Notes: generated by a model from the sequence alone, not told the origin. A DNA stretch of 64,000 nt from Nocardioides sp. URHA0020 (GCF_000620705.1 NZ_KK211167.1:360135-424134), one strand, 5' to 3'; positions 8,511-17,988 are shown, counted from the first letter of the stretch. Translations and numbers: made by a program.

Positions 8511-9355
8511 ACCCGGGTCGCCCGTCGCTGGCCGTCGTCGGAGTACTCCACGCCGCCCATGTCGACGGTGCGCCGGGCGTTCGCCAGCGCCGCGACGGTG
8601 ACGGTGCCGAGCGCACCGGCCCGGTCGAAGACCGCGGTCGTGCACGACGCGATGCCGTCGTGCTCGACGCGGTCGGTGGCGAGCAGCCCGATCTCCACGC
8701 CGACCGGCGGGCGCGCCAGCGTGAGCGCGATGTCGGTGTTGATGTACTCGACGCCGTTGGCGCCCCAGTTGGTCACCATGCTGGCGCCGTCGGCGGCCGC
8801 CGCGACGGCCTGGAAGGGCGAGAGCGGCTCGTCGGGCACGACCGGGATCGCGCTGGTCCACGACGACTTGCGGTCGGCGTTCTGGTGCTCGGTGAAGTTC
8901 TGCGACCAGGGCGAGGACGAGCGCAGGAAGGGCACCCGCGGCTGGTCGCTCTCGGGCGCGACGTCGAGCGGCGGCGGGGAGGGCCGCTCGGCGGGCTGCC
9001 ACACGGCGCCCGGAGCCGTCGCCGTCGGCTTGAGGAAGGTGGCCGACGCGCGGGCGACCCGGACGTCGCCCTGGGTGAGCGTCACGTCGACGAGGCAGAT
9101 CCGGGAGCTCTCCCGCACGACCGTGGTCGCGAACGTGCACGGCTGCATCCGCGCCGCCTTGAAGAGGTCCACCACCCAGCGCGCCGGACGCAGGTCCGTG
9201 CGACCGGTCGCCGCCAGGCACTGCTCGGCCGCGCGGGCCAGGGCGCCGCTGACCGCGACGCCGTGCAGCTGGTCGTCGCTCCACATGCTGCAGGCCAGGG
9301 CGGTCGGGACCAGGTCGTCGCCGTCGTGGGTGAAGAAGGAGATCTCGTCGGTCAC
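8507..9355 (-). CDS. Thioesterase-superfamily (double hotdog) acyl-CoA thioesterase-like protein
   Basis: Protein of about 282 residues resembling the actinobacterial 'thioesterase family protein' with two hotdog repeats. The N-terminal half has HGVAVSGALARAAEQ and RWVVDLFKAARM; the C-terminal half has TNWGANGVEYINTDIALTLARPP, a motif of acyl-CoA thioesterase-like proteins. It probably hydrolyses or binds acyl-CoA, but the substrate is unknown. The frame is open far upstream; GTG 9355 is chosen because homology begins at TDEISFF. There is no strong ribosome binding site. It converges with zwf, with stop codons overlapping by 4 bp. Confidence 0.65.
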   Translation of the reverse strand: MTDEISFFTHDGDDLVPTALACSMWSDDQLHGVAVSGALARAAEQCLAATGRTDLRPARWVVDLFKAARMQPCTFATTVVRESSRICLVDVTLTQGDVRVARASATFLKPTATAPGAVWQPAERPSPPPLDVAPESDQPRVPFLRSSSPWSQNFTEHQNADRKSSWTSAIPVVPDEPLSPFQAVAAAADGASMVTNWGANGVEYINTDIALTLARPPVGVEIGLLATDRVEHDGIASCTTAVFDRAGALGTVTVAALANARRTVDMGGVEYSDDGQRRATRV

Positions 9356-9372
9356 GGGGCCATTGTGGAGGA

Positions 9373-9897
9373 CTACCCCGACGGGGAGGCCGGCGCCTGC
9401 CGCGCGAGCTCGGCGAGCAGCGCCTTCGTGCCGGTGACGACCTGCTGCTCGTCGTACGGCGGCAGCTGGGCGGCGTTGACGCTCTGCACCAGTCCGCCGG
9501 TCTGGACGAACCCGGTCACCAGGACGCCGGTCTTGCTCGGGCTGACGACCAGCCGGGCGGCGTCGGCACCCGCGACGTCGATCGGCTTCAGCTGGGCACC
9601 GGTCGCGCCCATCGCGTCCAGGGCCGCGTCGAGCCCGCCGTCGAACCACAGGTAGCTGACGTCGTACGCCGCACCGCCCTTCGTGACCGGGGCGAACGTG
9701 CACCGGGGTGAGGCGACGCTGCCGTTCGCCTCCGTCACCGCCGCGCCGACCAGCCGGCCGACCGAGGCGGGGGTGAGGCCGTCGCACGGGCTCCAGGGAG
9801 CGGTCGTCGGCGCGGCCGACGGGTCGCTTCCCGAGGAGGAGCAGGCGGAGAGGGCGAGCAGGCCGGCCGCGGTGATCGCGGCGAGAGCGGCGCGCAT
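9373..9897 (-). CDS. Lipoprotein coupled to the MprAB-like two-component system
   Basis: Secreted lipoprotein of 174 residues. The signal sequence ends in the lipobox LSAC (Cys near 19), followed by a low-complexity SSSGSDPSAAPTT spacer. The rest has two Cys (near 38 and 66, probably a disulfide) and resembles the small DUF3558-like actinobacterial lipoproteins; no enzymatic motif is seen. ATG 9897 overlaps the histidine kinase stop as TGATG, so translation is probably coupled and the protein may act in signal sensing or as an output. The function is not known. Confidence 0.7.
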   Translation of the reverse strand: MRAALAAITAAGLLALSACSSSGSDPSAAPTTAPWSPCDGLTPASVGRLVGAAVTEANGSVASPRCTFAPVTKGGAAYDVSYLWFDGGLDAALDAMGATGAQLKPIDVAGADAARLVVSPSKTGVLVTGFVQTGGLVQSVNAAQLPPYDEQQVVTGTKALLAELARQAPASPSG

Positions 9898-11314
9898 CAG
9901 GCGGGGGTCCAGGTCGGCACCGGCGTCGAGGCACCCGGCAGCCGGAGCACGAGGCGGGCGCCGCCCCCGGGCGCGTCGTCGGCGGTGACCGAGCCGGAGT
10001 GCCGCTCGGCGACCTGGCGCACGATCGAGAGCCCGAGCCCCGACCCGGACATCCCCCGCGACTCCTGCGAGCGGTAGAAGCGGTCGAAGACGTGCGGCCG
10101 GTCGACGGCTGCGATGCCGGGACCCTGGTCGTCGACGGTCAGGGTGCCGTCGATCAGCCGCACCGTGACCGTGCCGTCCTCGGGGCTCCACTTCGCGGCG
10201 TTGTCGAGCAGGTTGGTGACGGCGCGCTCGAGGCCGGGGCTCTCGCCGACGACGTACCAGGGCGCCATCTCGACGTCGAAGGACAGGCCGGGCGCCCGGC
10301 GGCGGACCCGGGCGATGACCCGGTCGACCAGCTCGGGTACGTCGACCGGCTCCACCACGTGGGTCAACGGCTCGTCGCGGGCCAGCTCGACGAGGTCGCC
10401 GATCAGCGTCGTGAGCTCCTCGATCTGCGCATGGACGTCCTCGAGCAGCTCGGCGCGCGCCTGCGGCGGCAGGCCGCCGCCCCCGGCGCCGTCGACCTGG
10501 CTGAGCAGGTCGAGGTTGGTGCGCAGCGAGGTGAGCGGGGTGCGCAGCTCGTGGCCGGCGTCGGCGACCAGCTGGCGCTGCCGGTCGCGGGAGGCCGCGA
10601 GCGCGGTGAGCATCTGGTTGAAGGCCATCGCCAGGCGCGCGACCTCGTCGTCGCCCTCGACCGGTAGCGGCCGCAGGTCCTCGGTGCGCGCGATGTGCTC
10701 GGCGGCCTCGGTGAGTCGGCGCACCGGGCGCAGGCCGTTGCGGGCTACGCCCCAGCCGGCGAGGCCGGCGCCGATGACACCGGCGAGGCCGAAGAGCAGC
10801 ATCACGACGCCGAGCCGGGCCAGCAGGTCCTCCTGCGAGTTCAGCGACTGCGCGATCACCATCGTGGTGCCGTCGTCGCGGTGCGCGGCAGCCACCCGCC
10901 AGCGGGTGCCGTTGCCGCTCACGGTGCGCACCGACGTGCTCCGCTTGTCCTGGGCGACCGCGATCTCCGGGTCGCCGAGGAGCTTCTGCGGCTCGTCGGC
11001 CTTGCGGCCGATCACGATGCCGCGGCCGGTGGAGTCGATGCAGGCCACCCAGACGTCCGCGGCGCCGAAGTACTCCGACGTCGCGTCGCTGTTGCTGCTG
11101 TTGCACAGGCTGTCGGTGGCGGTCGTCTTCGCGCGCTGGACCAGCGAGTCGTCGAGCGTCGACTGCAGCTGCATCCGCACGGTGATGTAGGCGCCGAGCG
11201 CCATCAGCGCGACCGTCGCACCGGCCGCCAGCGCGGTGAGGAGGGTGACCCGGGAGGCGAGGGACCTGCGGTAGTGCCAGCCGCGCTCGACATCCGGGGG
11301 AGGAGGAAGGTCGG

Positions 11315-11318
<4 letters not shown>
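9897..11318 (-). CDS. mprB: MprB-like sensor histidine kinase
   Basis: Membrane histidine kinase of about 473 residues. A membrane segment lies near residues 22-45, followed by an extracytoplasmic sensor region containing two Cys and a second membrane segment. Then come a HAMP domain ([16 protein letters not shown]), a HisKA box with phospho-acceptor His in [12 protein letters not shown] (near 256), and an ATPase domain with [18 protein letters not shown] and GSGLGLSIV. Partnered with the adjacent MprA-like regulator, whose stop it overlaps by 4 bp (GTGA; start GTG 11318). Mycobacterial MprB responds to envelope stress; that role is inferred here by homology of the pair. Confidence 0.85.
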
Positions 11319-12019
<701 letters not shown>

Positions 12020-12071
12020 GGGGTCACTCTGCCAGCCACGCCTGAACCCGTACTGAGAAGACGCACAGCCG

Positions 12072-12947
12072 TCAGAGGTACGTCGCCGCGGCCTGCGCCG
12101 CGCGGGCGGCGTACCCGCCGCCGAAGTGGCAGGCGTGCACGAGGAGCGGGAAGATCTGGTGCAGCGGCGCGCGCTCCTGCCAGTCGTCGGCGAGCGGCCG
12201 GGTGTCGGCGCAGGCCTCGGCGTACGCGTCCAGCATCCGCGGCAGGTGCGGCAGCCCGAAGAGCGCGAGCATCGCGAGGTCCATCTCGCGGTGGCCGCCG
12301 TACGCCGCCGGGTCGATCAGCCAGGCGCGGCCGTCCAGGCCCCAGAGCACGTTGCCGTTCCACAGGTCGCCGTGCAGCCGCGCCGGCGGCTCGTCGGGCA
12401 CGAGGGCGGGGAGCCGGGCGACCAGGGCCTCGATCGTCGCGGCGTCCTCCTCGTCGGCGGCGCCGCGGTCACGGGCCAGCTTGAGGTAGGGCAGCACCCG
12501 GCGGACGGCGTAGAACTCCGCCCAGGTCTCGGTCGGCTTGTTGGGCAGCGGCAGCTTGCCGATGTAGCCGTCGCGGTCGAGGCCGAACCGGTCGGCGCCG
12601 GCCGCGTGGGTGACCGCGAGCTCGCGGCCGAAGGCGGTGGCGGCGTCGACCGACTGCTTGCCCGGCTCCACCCACCGGATGATCAGGCACTCGTGGTCGA
12701 CACCGAGGACGTCGGGCACCTGCGCGGCTCCGTCGCCGGCCGCCGCCAGCCAGCGCAGTCCCTCCGCCTCGTCGGTGAAGAAGTCCTCGGGCGCGTGCGG
12801 CAGGGTCTTCATGAGGGCCGTGGTGCCGTCGCTGAGGCGCAGTCGGGTGGCGGTGGCGATGTCGCCGCCGGCGACCGGGGCGGTCGCGATCACCGACGTC
12901 CCGAGGAGCTCCTCGGCACGTCTGGCGACCAGCGGCTGGCGGGTCAC
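12072..12947 (-). CDS. Fructosamine kinase family protein
   Basis: 291-residue small-molecule kinase of the fructosamine-3-kinase/aminoglycoside phosphotransferase fold, which phosphorylates ketosamines on glycated amines and so reverses glycation. The catalytic loop is [12 protein letters not shown], followed by the metal-binding LIDPAAYGG, which is diagnostic of the family. GTG 12947 overlaps the upstream phosphatase stop by 4 bp, so the two are co-translated. Pairing of a low-Mr phosphatase with a fructosamine kinase is frequent in actinobacteria and may reflect a joint deglycation step; that link is inference. Confidence 0.85.
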   Translation of the reverse strand: MTRQPLVARRAEELLGTSVIATAPVAGGDIATATRLRLSDGTTALMKTLPHAPEDFFTDEAEGLRWLAAAGDGAAQVPDVLGVDHECLIIRWVEPGKQSVDAATAFGRELAVTHAAGADRFGLDRDGYIGKLPLPNKPTETWAEFYAVRRVLPYLKLARDRGAADEEDAATIEALVARLPALVPDEPPARLHGDLWNGNVLWGLDGRAWLIDPAAYGGHREMDLAMLALFGLPHLPRMLDAYAEACADTRPLADDWQERAPLHQIFPLLVHACHFGGGYAARAAQAAATYL

Positions 12948-13438
12948 GCCGGGTCGGTCCAGGGCTGCTCGCGGCGCAGCGCGTCGACGATGGCGGACGC
13001 CGTACGTTCGACCATCGTCAGCACCTCCTGGAAGCCGTCGTCACCACCGTAGTACGGGTCCGGTACGTCGCTCGCGGGTTCAGCGGGGTCGAGGTCGCGG
13101 AACTTGCCGGTCCGCGCGGTGCGCCCGCCGACGTCGGCCAGGTTGGCGTCGTCCATCACCAGCACCAGGTCGGCGTCGTCGGCCGGGTCGTGCTGGCGGG
13201 CGCGGTGGCGGGTCGGGTCGTAGCCCGCCCGGCTCAGCGCGGCCGCCGCGCGGCGATCCATCGGGTCGCCGACGTGCCAGCCGCCGGTGCCGGAGCTCGA
13301 GATGCGCACGACGTCACCGAGTCCCGCGTCGGCCAGCCGCTCCTCCAGCACGACGTGCGCCGTGGGGGAGCGGCAGATGTTGCCGAGGCAGACCAGCTCG
13401 ATGCGATAGGTGCCGGGCGTGCGCGCTGGCGGCAGCAC
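12944..13438 (-). CDS. Low molecular weight protein-tyrosine phosphatase
   Basis: 164-residue phosphatase with the P-loop CLGNICRS near residues 17-24 (nucleophile Cys17, Arg23) and the general acid Asp in DPYYGG near 127. It removes phosphate from tyrosine or small phosphoesters in the cytoplasm. It starts at GTG 13438, 3 bp after the membrane-protein stop, and overlaps the fructosamine kinase start. The three genes form one minus-strand operon. Confidence 0.9.
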   Translation of the reverse strand: MLPPARTPGTYRIELVCLGNICRSPTAHVVLEERLADAGLGDVVRISSSGTGGWHVGDPMDRRAAAALSRAGYDPTRHRARQHDPADDADLVLVMDDANLADVGGRTARTGKFRDLDPAEPASDVPDPYYGGDDGFQEVLTMVERTASAIVDALRREQPWTDPA

Positions 13439-13441
13439 CGG

Positions 13442-13846
13442 TCAGTACGCCGGCGGGTGCTCGGTGTTGTCGCCGAAGACCAGGCCCACGATCCAGGTGA
13501 CGATGGTGATCACGATGGCGCCGCCGACGGCGTTCCAGAACCCGTCGACGAAGAAGCCGATGTCGAACAGCCCGGCCAGCCACTCGGTGAAGAGCAGCAT
13601 CAGCGCGTTGATCACGAGCAGGAAGAGCCCGAGCGTGATGATGATGAACGGGATCGACAGGAACTTCAGCACCGGGCTCACGAACGAGTTCACGATGCCG
13701 AGGATCAGCGCCACGAAGAGCAGCGGCCACAGCTTGTCCTGCCAGTCCGGCCCCTCGGTGAAGCCGATGCCGTCGAAGAGCCACGCGGCCGCGGCGAGCG
13801 CGAGGGCGTTGGTGACCAGCCAGCCGATGAATCTCAGGAGTCCCAC
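13442..13846 (-). CDS. Small four-helix membrane protein (phage holin IV/PF04020-like family)
   Basis: 134-residue membrane protein with four hydrophobic segments (about 7-26, 38-58, 62-86 and 106-126). The segment NSFVSPVLKFLSIPF is characteristic of this widespread family, named after mycobacterial phage holins. It is chromosomal and not associated with phage genes; its biological role is unknown. GTG 13846 lies 6 bp after a TAGCCT -10 hexamer, so the operon with the phosphatase and kinase probably begins with a leaderless message. Confidence 0.8.
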   Translation of the reverse strand: MGLLRFIGWLVTNALALAAAAWLFDGIGFTEGPDWQDKLWPLLFVALILGIVNSFVSPVLKFLSIPFIIITLGLFLLVINALMLLFTEWLAGLFDIGFFVDGFWNAVGGAIVITIVTWIVGLVFGDNTEHPPAY

Positions 13847-13852
13847 GAGCGC

Positions 13853-13858
13853 AGGCTA
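13853..13858 (-). promoter_or_regulatory. -10 hexamer of the membrane protein-phosphatase-kinase operon (leaderless)
   Basis: TAGCCT on the minus strand, 6 bp before GTG 13846. Confidence 0.5.
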
Positions 13859-13863
13859 GCGGG

Positions 13864-14577
13864 TCAGCGGCCCGCGGAGAGGCCGAGTGCGTCGAGGATG
13901 GACCGCTCGGCGTCGGCGAGGTGCTTCTCCAGGAAGGTCTCGGCGCCGGCGAGGTCGCCGCGCTCGAGCAGCATCACCAGCGCGGTGTGGCTGTCGGCCT
14001 GGTCGTGGGCGTTGCGGCGGATCCGGTCGACCTGGGCGAGGGCCAGCTTGAGCTCGACCATCAGGCTCTCGGCCATCGCGACCAGCCGCGGCGATCCCGC
14101 GAGCCCGACCAGGGAGACGTGGAAGGAGAGGTGCCGCTCGTTGAGCTCCTGGTAGGAACCGCCGGCGCGCACGGCGCTCGTGTAGCGGACCAACGACGTA
14201 CGCACCGCGTCGCGCAGCGTGTCGCCCGCGGTGGGCCAGCGGCGTACGCCGTCGCCCTCGAGCACCAGCCGGGCCCGGCAGATGTCGCGCACCGAGTCGG
14301 GGTCCGGGGTGGAGACCGAGACCCCGCGGTTGGGCTCGCGGGTGGCCAGCCCCTCGGCGACCAGGATGCCGAGGGCCTCGCGCACGGTGGGCCGGGAGAC
14401 GCCGAGCGACGCGGCCAGCGCGACCTCGCGCAGCGGCGTGCCGGACTCGAGCTCGCCGTCGAAGACCGCCCGGCGCAGCTCGACGGCGACCCGGTCGACG
14501 GTCGAGGAGAGCTCGAGGTGCAGCGAGTCGAACGGGGAGTCGGCGCCCTCGGGTCCGGGATGGGACATGGCGCCCAT
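13864..14577 (-). CDS. GntR family (FadR subfamily) transcriptional regulator
   Basis: 237-residue regulator. The winged helix at about 25-95 has REVALAASLGVSRPTVREALGILVAEGL, the family signature. The all-helical FCD effector domain follows, with RARLVLEG, NERHLSFHVSL and DSHTALVMLLERGD carrying the His residues that often bind a metal. It diverges from a dimethylargininase-like gene across 72 bp containing a perfect operator, so it probably controls both. ATG 14577 (MGAMSHP) and ATG 14568 (MSHP) are both possible starts. The ligand is unknown; an amidino-compound product is a reasonable guess. Confidence 0.85.
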   Translation of the reverse strand: MGAMSHPGPEGADSPFDSLHLELSSTVDRVAVELRRAVFDGELESGTPLREVALAASLGVSRPTVREALGILVAEGLATREPNRGVSVSTPDPDSVRDICRARLVLEGDGVRRWPTAGDTLRDAVRTSLVRYTSAVRAGGSYQELNERHLSFHVSLVGLAGSPRLVAMAESLMVELKLALAQVDRIRRNAHDQADSHTALVMLLERGDLAGAETFLEKHLADAERSILDALGLSAGR

Positions 14578-14600
14578 TGTGCTCTACACTCGCTATGTCA

Positions 14601-14615
14601 GATTGTCCGACAATC
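14601..14615. promoter_or_regulatory. GntR/FadR-type operator
   Basis: GATTGTCCGACAATC is a perfect 15-bp palindrome. It contains TTGTCCGACAA, which fits the FadR-subfamily consensus TNGTNNNACNA. It sits between the divergent GntR gene and the dimethylargininase-like gene, 35 bp from the latter's start. Confidence 0.75.
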
Positions 14616-14649
14616 ATGCAATCGCCGTGATCAGTGTCTGGAGGGATCC

Positions 14650-15543
14650 ATGGAGCAGCTCAGCTGGGGCCGTCACTACGTGATGGTCGAGCCGACGCAC
14701 TTCCGCGTGGAGTACGTCATCAACCCGTTCATGGACCCGTCCGACCAGCCCGACCCGGCGCTGGCGATGGCCCAGTGGCGCGCACTGGTCGCGACGATCG
14801 AGCGCCTCGGCGGCACCGTGTCGGTGCTCCCGCAGCGTGCCGACGCCCCCGACATGGTCTACGCGATGAACCTCGGCCTCGGCCTGGTCGCCGAGGACGG
14901 CGCCCCGCAGGTCGTGATGTCGCACATGCGCTACCCGCAGCGCCGGATGGAGACCCGCTCGGCGCAGCCGTGGTTCGCCGAGCAGGGGTTCGCGACGTCG
15001 TACGTCGGGGCCGACGGGGTCGGCGCGCACCTCGAGGCCGGCGACGCCTTCGCCTTCGGTGACGCGCTAGTCGTGGGCTACGGGCCCCGCACGGAGGAGC
15101 TCGCGCTCAAGCACCTCGCGACGGAGCTCGACATCCGGGTCCGCGGGCTGCGGATCACGCACCCGGGGATGTACCACCTCGACCTGGCCTTCTGCCCGCT
15201 CGACGAGCGGCGGGCGCTGGTCTGCCCGTCGGCACTCGACGAGGCTTCGGCCGCCGCGCTGCTGGCGCTGGTGCCCGAGCCGCTCGTGCTGACCGAGGAG
15301 GAGGCGCTGACGACGTTCTGCGCCAACTCGATCGTCATCGGTTCGACCATCGTGATGCCGGCCTGCCCCGACCGGGTCCGCGCGCAGCTCGAGGAGTGGG
15401 GCTTCGAGGTCGTCATCCTCGACCTGTCGGAGTTCCACAAGGGCGGCGGCTCGATCCGCTGCCTGACCAACCCGGTCGACGTGCAGATCGGCCGGGACCT
15501 GCCCTCCGTCCCCGGCGGCGAGGTCATCCTCCCGCCCGTCTGA
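14650..15543 (+). CDS. Amidinotransferase-superfamily hydrolase (dimethylargininase-like)
   Basis: 297-residue guanidino-modifying enzyme of the pentein fold. The catalytic Cys is near 271 in GGSIRCLTNPV and the catalytic His is probably in HPGMYHLDLAF (about 171-176). INPFMDP and NLGLGL occur in the N-terminal half, and the substrate-proximal EFHKGGGS precedes the Cys. Such enzymes convert methylarginines, arginine or related guanidines to citrulline or ornithine plus amine; the substrate cannot be read from sequence. ATG 14650 has GGAGGG about 5 bp upstream. It is divergent from, and probably regulated by, the GntR regulator. Confidence 0.75.
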   Translation: MEQLSWGRHYVMVEPTHFRVEYVINPFMDPSDQPDPALAMAQWRALVATIERLGGTVSVLPQRADAPDMVYAMNLGLGLVAEDGAPQVVMSHMRYPQRRMETRSAQPWFAEQGFATSYVGADGVGAHLEAGDAFAFGDALVVGYGPRTEELALKHLATELDIRVRGLRITHPGMYHLDLAFCPLDERRALVCPSALDEASAAALLALVPEPLVLTEEEALTTFCANSIVIGSTIVMPACPDRVRAQLEEWGFEVVILDLSEFHKGGGSIRCLTNPVDVQIGRDLPSVPGGEVILPPV

Positions 15544-15549
15544 GCGTGG

Positions 15550-15960
15550 GTGGTTTCGAGGCTCGCCGCCGGCGTCGGTGGTTGAGGTGCGAAGGCCGCC
15601 AGGCCTGAGCCTCGAAACCACGGCGGAGCGGCTCGGACCTCGATCGCCGACCGCGGCGCGACTCGTCGGTCTCGCCGGTGCTGGGTCGGGTGGTTTCGAG
15701 GCTCGCCGCTGGCGCGGCTCGCACCTCAACCACCGATCGCGGCGTCCGCGGCTCGCACCTCAACCACCGGTCCCGTTGGTTGAGGTGTGAAGGCCGCCAG
15801 GCCTGAGCCTCGAAACCACGCCTCAGCGACTCGTCCTTGTCGCCGGCGGTGGGTCGGGTGGTTTCGAGGCTCGCCGCTGGCGCGGCTCGCACCTCAACCA
15901 CCGCTCACGGCGTCCGCGGCTCGCACCTCAACCACCGCTCGCGGCTCGGACCTCCACCGC
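15550..15960. repeat. Cluster of dispersed palindromic repeats (gene-free region)
   Basis: The 430 bp between the two genes holds no credible gene, only repeat units. GTGGTTTCGAGGCTC occurs at 15550-15564, 15690-15704 and 15858-15872. Its exact reverse complement GAGCCTCGAAACCAC occurs at 15607-15621 and 15805-15819. Other arms, GGCTCGCACCTCAACCACC, recur four times (near 15716, 15751, 15884 and 15919), and GGTTGAGGTG opens the inverted copies near 15580 and 15779. The 15550-15621 and 15690-15819 blocks are closed inverted repeats. From memory, this sequence is a common dispersed repeat of Nocardioides genomes. No transposase or target duplication is seen. Confidence 0.85.
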
Positions 15961-15972
15961 CGAACGGCCGGG

Positions 15973-17310
15973 TCAGGCCGTGGTCGGGGTCCAGTTGCCG
16001 TGGAAGCCGGCGGGGACGCGGCCGGGGAGGTGGACGGCGGCCACGTCCTCGAGGGTCTCGGCGTCCAGCAGCACGAGGTCGCTGGTGCCGGCGACCGGGT
16101 CGAAGACGTAGCCCATCAGCACGCCGTCGTCCTCGGCGGAGTCGGCGGCCGAGGGGACGAAGCAGAACTCGCTGACCTCGCGGCCCGCCCCGAGCCGCCG
16201 CTCGACGGTGGTGCCCGCGACGAGGTCGTGCTTGAGCACCGAGTCACCCGTGCGGATCCCGGCCGCGACCACGCCGGCGGCGTACCCGTAGCGGTGCCGG
16301 CGGCCGGTGAGCCGCTCGTCGTGGCGCGGGAACTCCTGGCTGTGCTCGTCGAAGCGGTGCTCGCGGACCTTGCCGGCGATCGTGTCGACGGTGAAGCGGG
16401 TGAGGTACGCCGGTCCCTCGTTGGGCCCGGTGAAGTCGGTGGCGAACATCCGGTCGTGGCGCACCACGTCGATGATCACCTCCGAGCCCGCCTCGTAGGC
16501 GTTCAGGGTGTGGAAGACGTAGCACGGGTCGATCTCGAACCACCGGACGTCGGCGCCGGTGCCGTCGCGCGGCAGCAGCCCGATCCGCGCGGGGTAGTCG
16601 GCGTCCCAGGAGTACGGCAGGTTGCGGGTGGTCTCGCCGCGCAGCGTCTGGTCGATCAGCCGGTCCGTGGCCTGGAGCGGTCGCGGCGTCTCGCCCGCGA
16701 CCATGCCCAGGTCGAAGGTGACCGGGAGGTCGTAGACGACGAAGTAGTGCTCGGTCAGCGCGCAGTCGTGGATCATCGGGCTGCCGGTGACCTCGATCTC
16801 GACCTGGTGCCGGACCCGGCCGTCGGTGCCGACCACCGAGTAGTCGACGAGGTTGCCGCGGGTCCAGCTGTAGGAGAGCGCGTGCAGCTCGCCGGTCGCC
16901 GGGTCCTCGTGGGGGTGCGCGGTGTAGCCGCCGGTGACGGTGCCGAGGTCGCACGGGCCGACGGTGTCGAGGTCGTGGGTGAGCTCGTACGGCGTGCCTC
17001 CGGCCTCGACGACGGCGAGCGTGCGCCCGGCGTGCTCGAAGACGTTGGTGTTGGGCGCGAAGTCGGCGCCCTGCGGGCGGACGTAGCGGTTGCGGTACCA
17101 GCGGGCGTGCCCGTCCTCCAGGCGTACGCCGTGCACCATCCCCTCGCCGAGGAACCAGTGGTAGCCCTCGCCCGGGTCGGTGGCCGGGTTGGGACCGATC
17201 CGCAGGTAGCGGCCGTCGAGGTGGTCCGGGACCGACCCGGTCACCTCGAGGTCGACGGCGGTGAGCTCCTCGTGGACGGGAGCGAAGCTGTCCTGCAGGT
17301 ACCGGTTCAT
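15973..17310 (-). CDS. Carotenoid oxygenase family protein
   Basis: 445-residue seven-bladed propeller dioxygenase. The family's four iron-binding His lie in TAHPHEDP, PMIHDCAL, YVFHTLNAYE and the C-terminal GFHGNWTP. The family cleaves polyene or stilbene double bonds, producing apocarotenals or aldehydes; the substrate is unknown. The N-terminal half has GRYLRIGPNP and HWFLGEGMVHG. The start is ATG 17310 because GGAGG lies 5-6 bp upstream; ATG 17322 is an alternative inside the operator. It is divergent from a TetR gene across two palindromic operators, so it is probably repressed by that regulator. Confidence 0.9.
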   Translation of the reverse strand: MNRYLQDSFAPVHEELTAVDLEVTGSVPDHLDGRYLRIGPNPATDPGEGYHWFLGEGMVHGVRLEDGHARWYRNRYVRPQGADFAPNTNVFEHAGRTLAVVEAGGTPYELTHDLDTVGPCDLGTVTGGYTAHPHEDPATGELHALSYSWTRGNLVDYSVVGTDGRVRHQVEIEVTGSPMIHDCALTEHYFVVYDLPVTFDLGMVAGETPRPLQATDRLIDQTLRGETTRNLPYSWDADYPARIGLLPRDGTGADVRWFEIDPCYVFHTLNAYEAGSEVIIDVVRHDRMFATDFTGPNEGPAYLTRFTVDTIAGKVREHRFDEHSQEFPRHDERLTGRRHRYGYAAGVVAAGIRTGDSVLKHDLVAGTTVERRLGAGREVSEFCFVPSAADSAEDDGVLMGYVFDPVAGTSDLVLLDAETLEDVAAVHLPGRVPAGFHGNWTPTTA

Positions 17311-17320
17311 CTCGGCCTCC

Positions 17321-17356
17321 ATAACGGTGTTATCGATCGACCATAACGCCGTTATG
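17321..17356. promoter_or_regulatory. Twin TetR-type operators
   Basis: ATAACGGTGTTAT (17321-17333) and CATAACGCCGTTATG (17342-17356) are perfect palindromes sharing ATAAC-N3-GTTAT, with centres 22 bp apart (about two helical turns). They fill the gap between the divergent carotenoid oxygenase and TetR genes, suggesting cooperative binding of two dimers and control of both promoters. Confidence 0.8.
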
Positions 17357-17370
17357 ACAGGATGGCAACC

Positions 17371-17964
17371 ATGCCAGCGCCCGACCCCGACGTACGCCGC
17401 CGCCTGATCGAGGTCGCGGCCGACGTGCTCAGCGAGGAGGGGCCGGGCGCCCTGTCGGCCCGTCGGCTGGCCCGGGACGCGGGCACGTCGACGATGGCGC
17501 TCTACACGCACTTCGGCGGGATGCCGGCGCTGGTGCGCGCCGTGGTGGCGGAGGGCTTCGCGCGGCTCTACGACCGGGTGGCGGAGGTCGAGCCGAGCGC
17601 CGACCCGCTCGCCGACCTGGTGGCGGCGGCGGTCGCCTACCGCGGCTACGCCCTGGCTGACCCGCACCTCTACCTGGTGATGTTCGGCTCGGCCTCGCTC
17701 GGGGAGTACCGCCTGACGGAGACCGAGCTCGAGGTCGGGCTGGCGGCCTTCGGTCAGCTGGTCGCCGTCGTCGAGCGGGTGATGGACGCGGGGGCGATCC
17801 GTCGGAGCGACCCCGCGGCGGTCGCCGGCCAGTTCTGGGCGGCGCTGCACGGCTACGTGATGATCGAGCTCAGCGGCCTGAGCCACGTGGTCGAGGACCC
17901 CGAGGCTCAGATCCTGCAACCACTGCTGACCAACCTGCTGACCGCCCTGGGCCCGCCCGCCTGA
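17371..17964 (+). CDS. TetR family transcriptional regulator
   Basis: About 197 residues. The N-terminal helix-turn-helix has SARRLARDAGTSTMALYTHFGG. The C-terminal domain, HGYVMIELSGL with FWAALHG, matches the TetR_C_33-like class. Two starts are possible: ATG 17371, with AGGATGG 6-7 bp before it, and ATG 17362. The divergent position and the two adjacent palindromes indicate autoregulation plus control of the carotenoid oxygenase; the inducer is unknown, perhaps a carotenoid cleavage substrate or product. Confidence 0.85.
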   Translation: MPAPDPDVRRRLIEVAADVLSEEGPGALSARRLARDAGTSTMALYTHFGGMPALVRAVVAEGFARLYDRVAEVEPSADPLADLVAAAVAYRGYALADPHLYLVMFGSASLGEYRLTETELEVGLAAFGQLVAVVERVMDAGAIRRSDPAAVAGQFWAALHGYVMIELSGLSHVVEDPEAQILQPLLTNLLTALGPPA

Positions 17965-17976
17965 GGGCGGGACCGC

Positions 17977-17982
17977 TACCGT
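17977..17982 (+). promoter_or_regulatory. -10 hexamer of the VanZ-like gene (leaderless)
   Basis: TACCGT, 6 bp before GTG 17989. Confidence 0.45.
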
Positions 17983-17988
17983 CGGGGC

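Noticed and set aside
15544..15972. CRISPR array or insertion sequence
   Set aside because: Repeat units are in both orientations and unevenly spaced, no cas or transposase gene is present, and no spacer pattern exists.
15787..17346. 519-codon plus-strand frame through the repeats and carotenoid oxygenase
   Set aside because: It starts in repeat DNA and is the antisense of a well-supported gene; its sequence has no recognisable domain.
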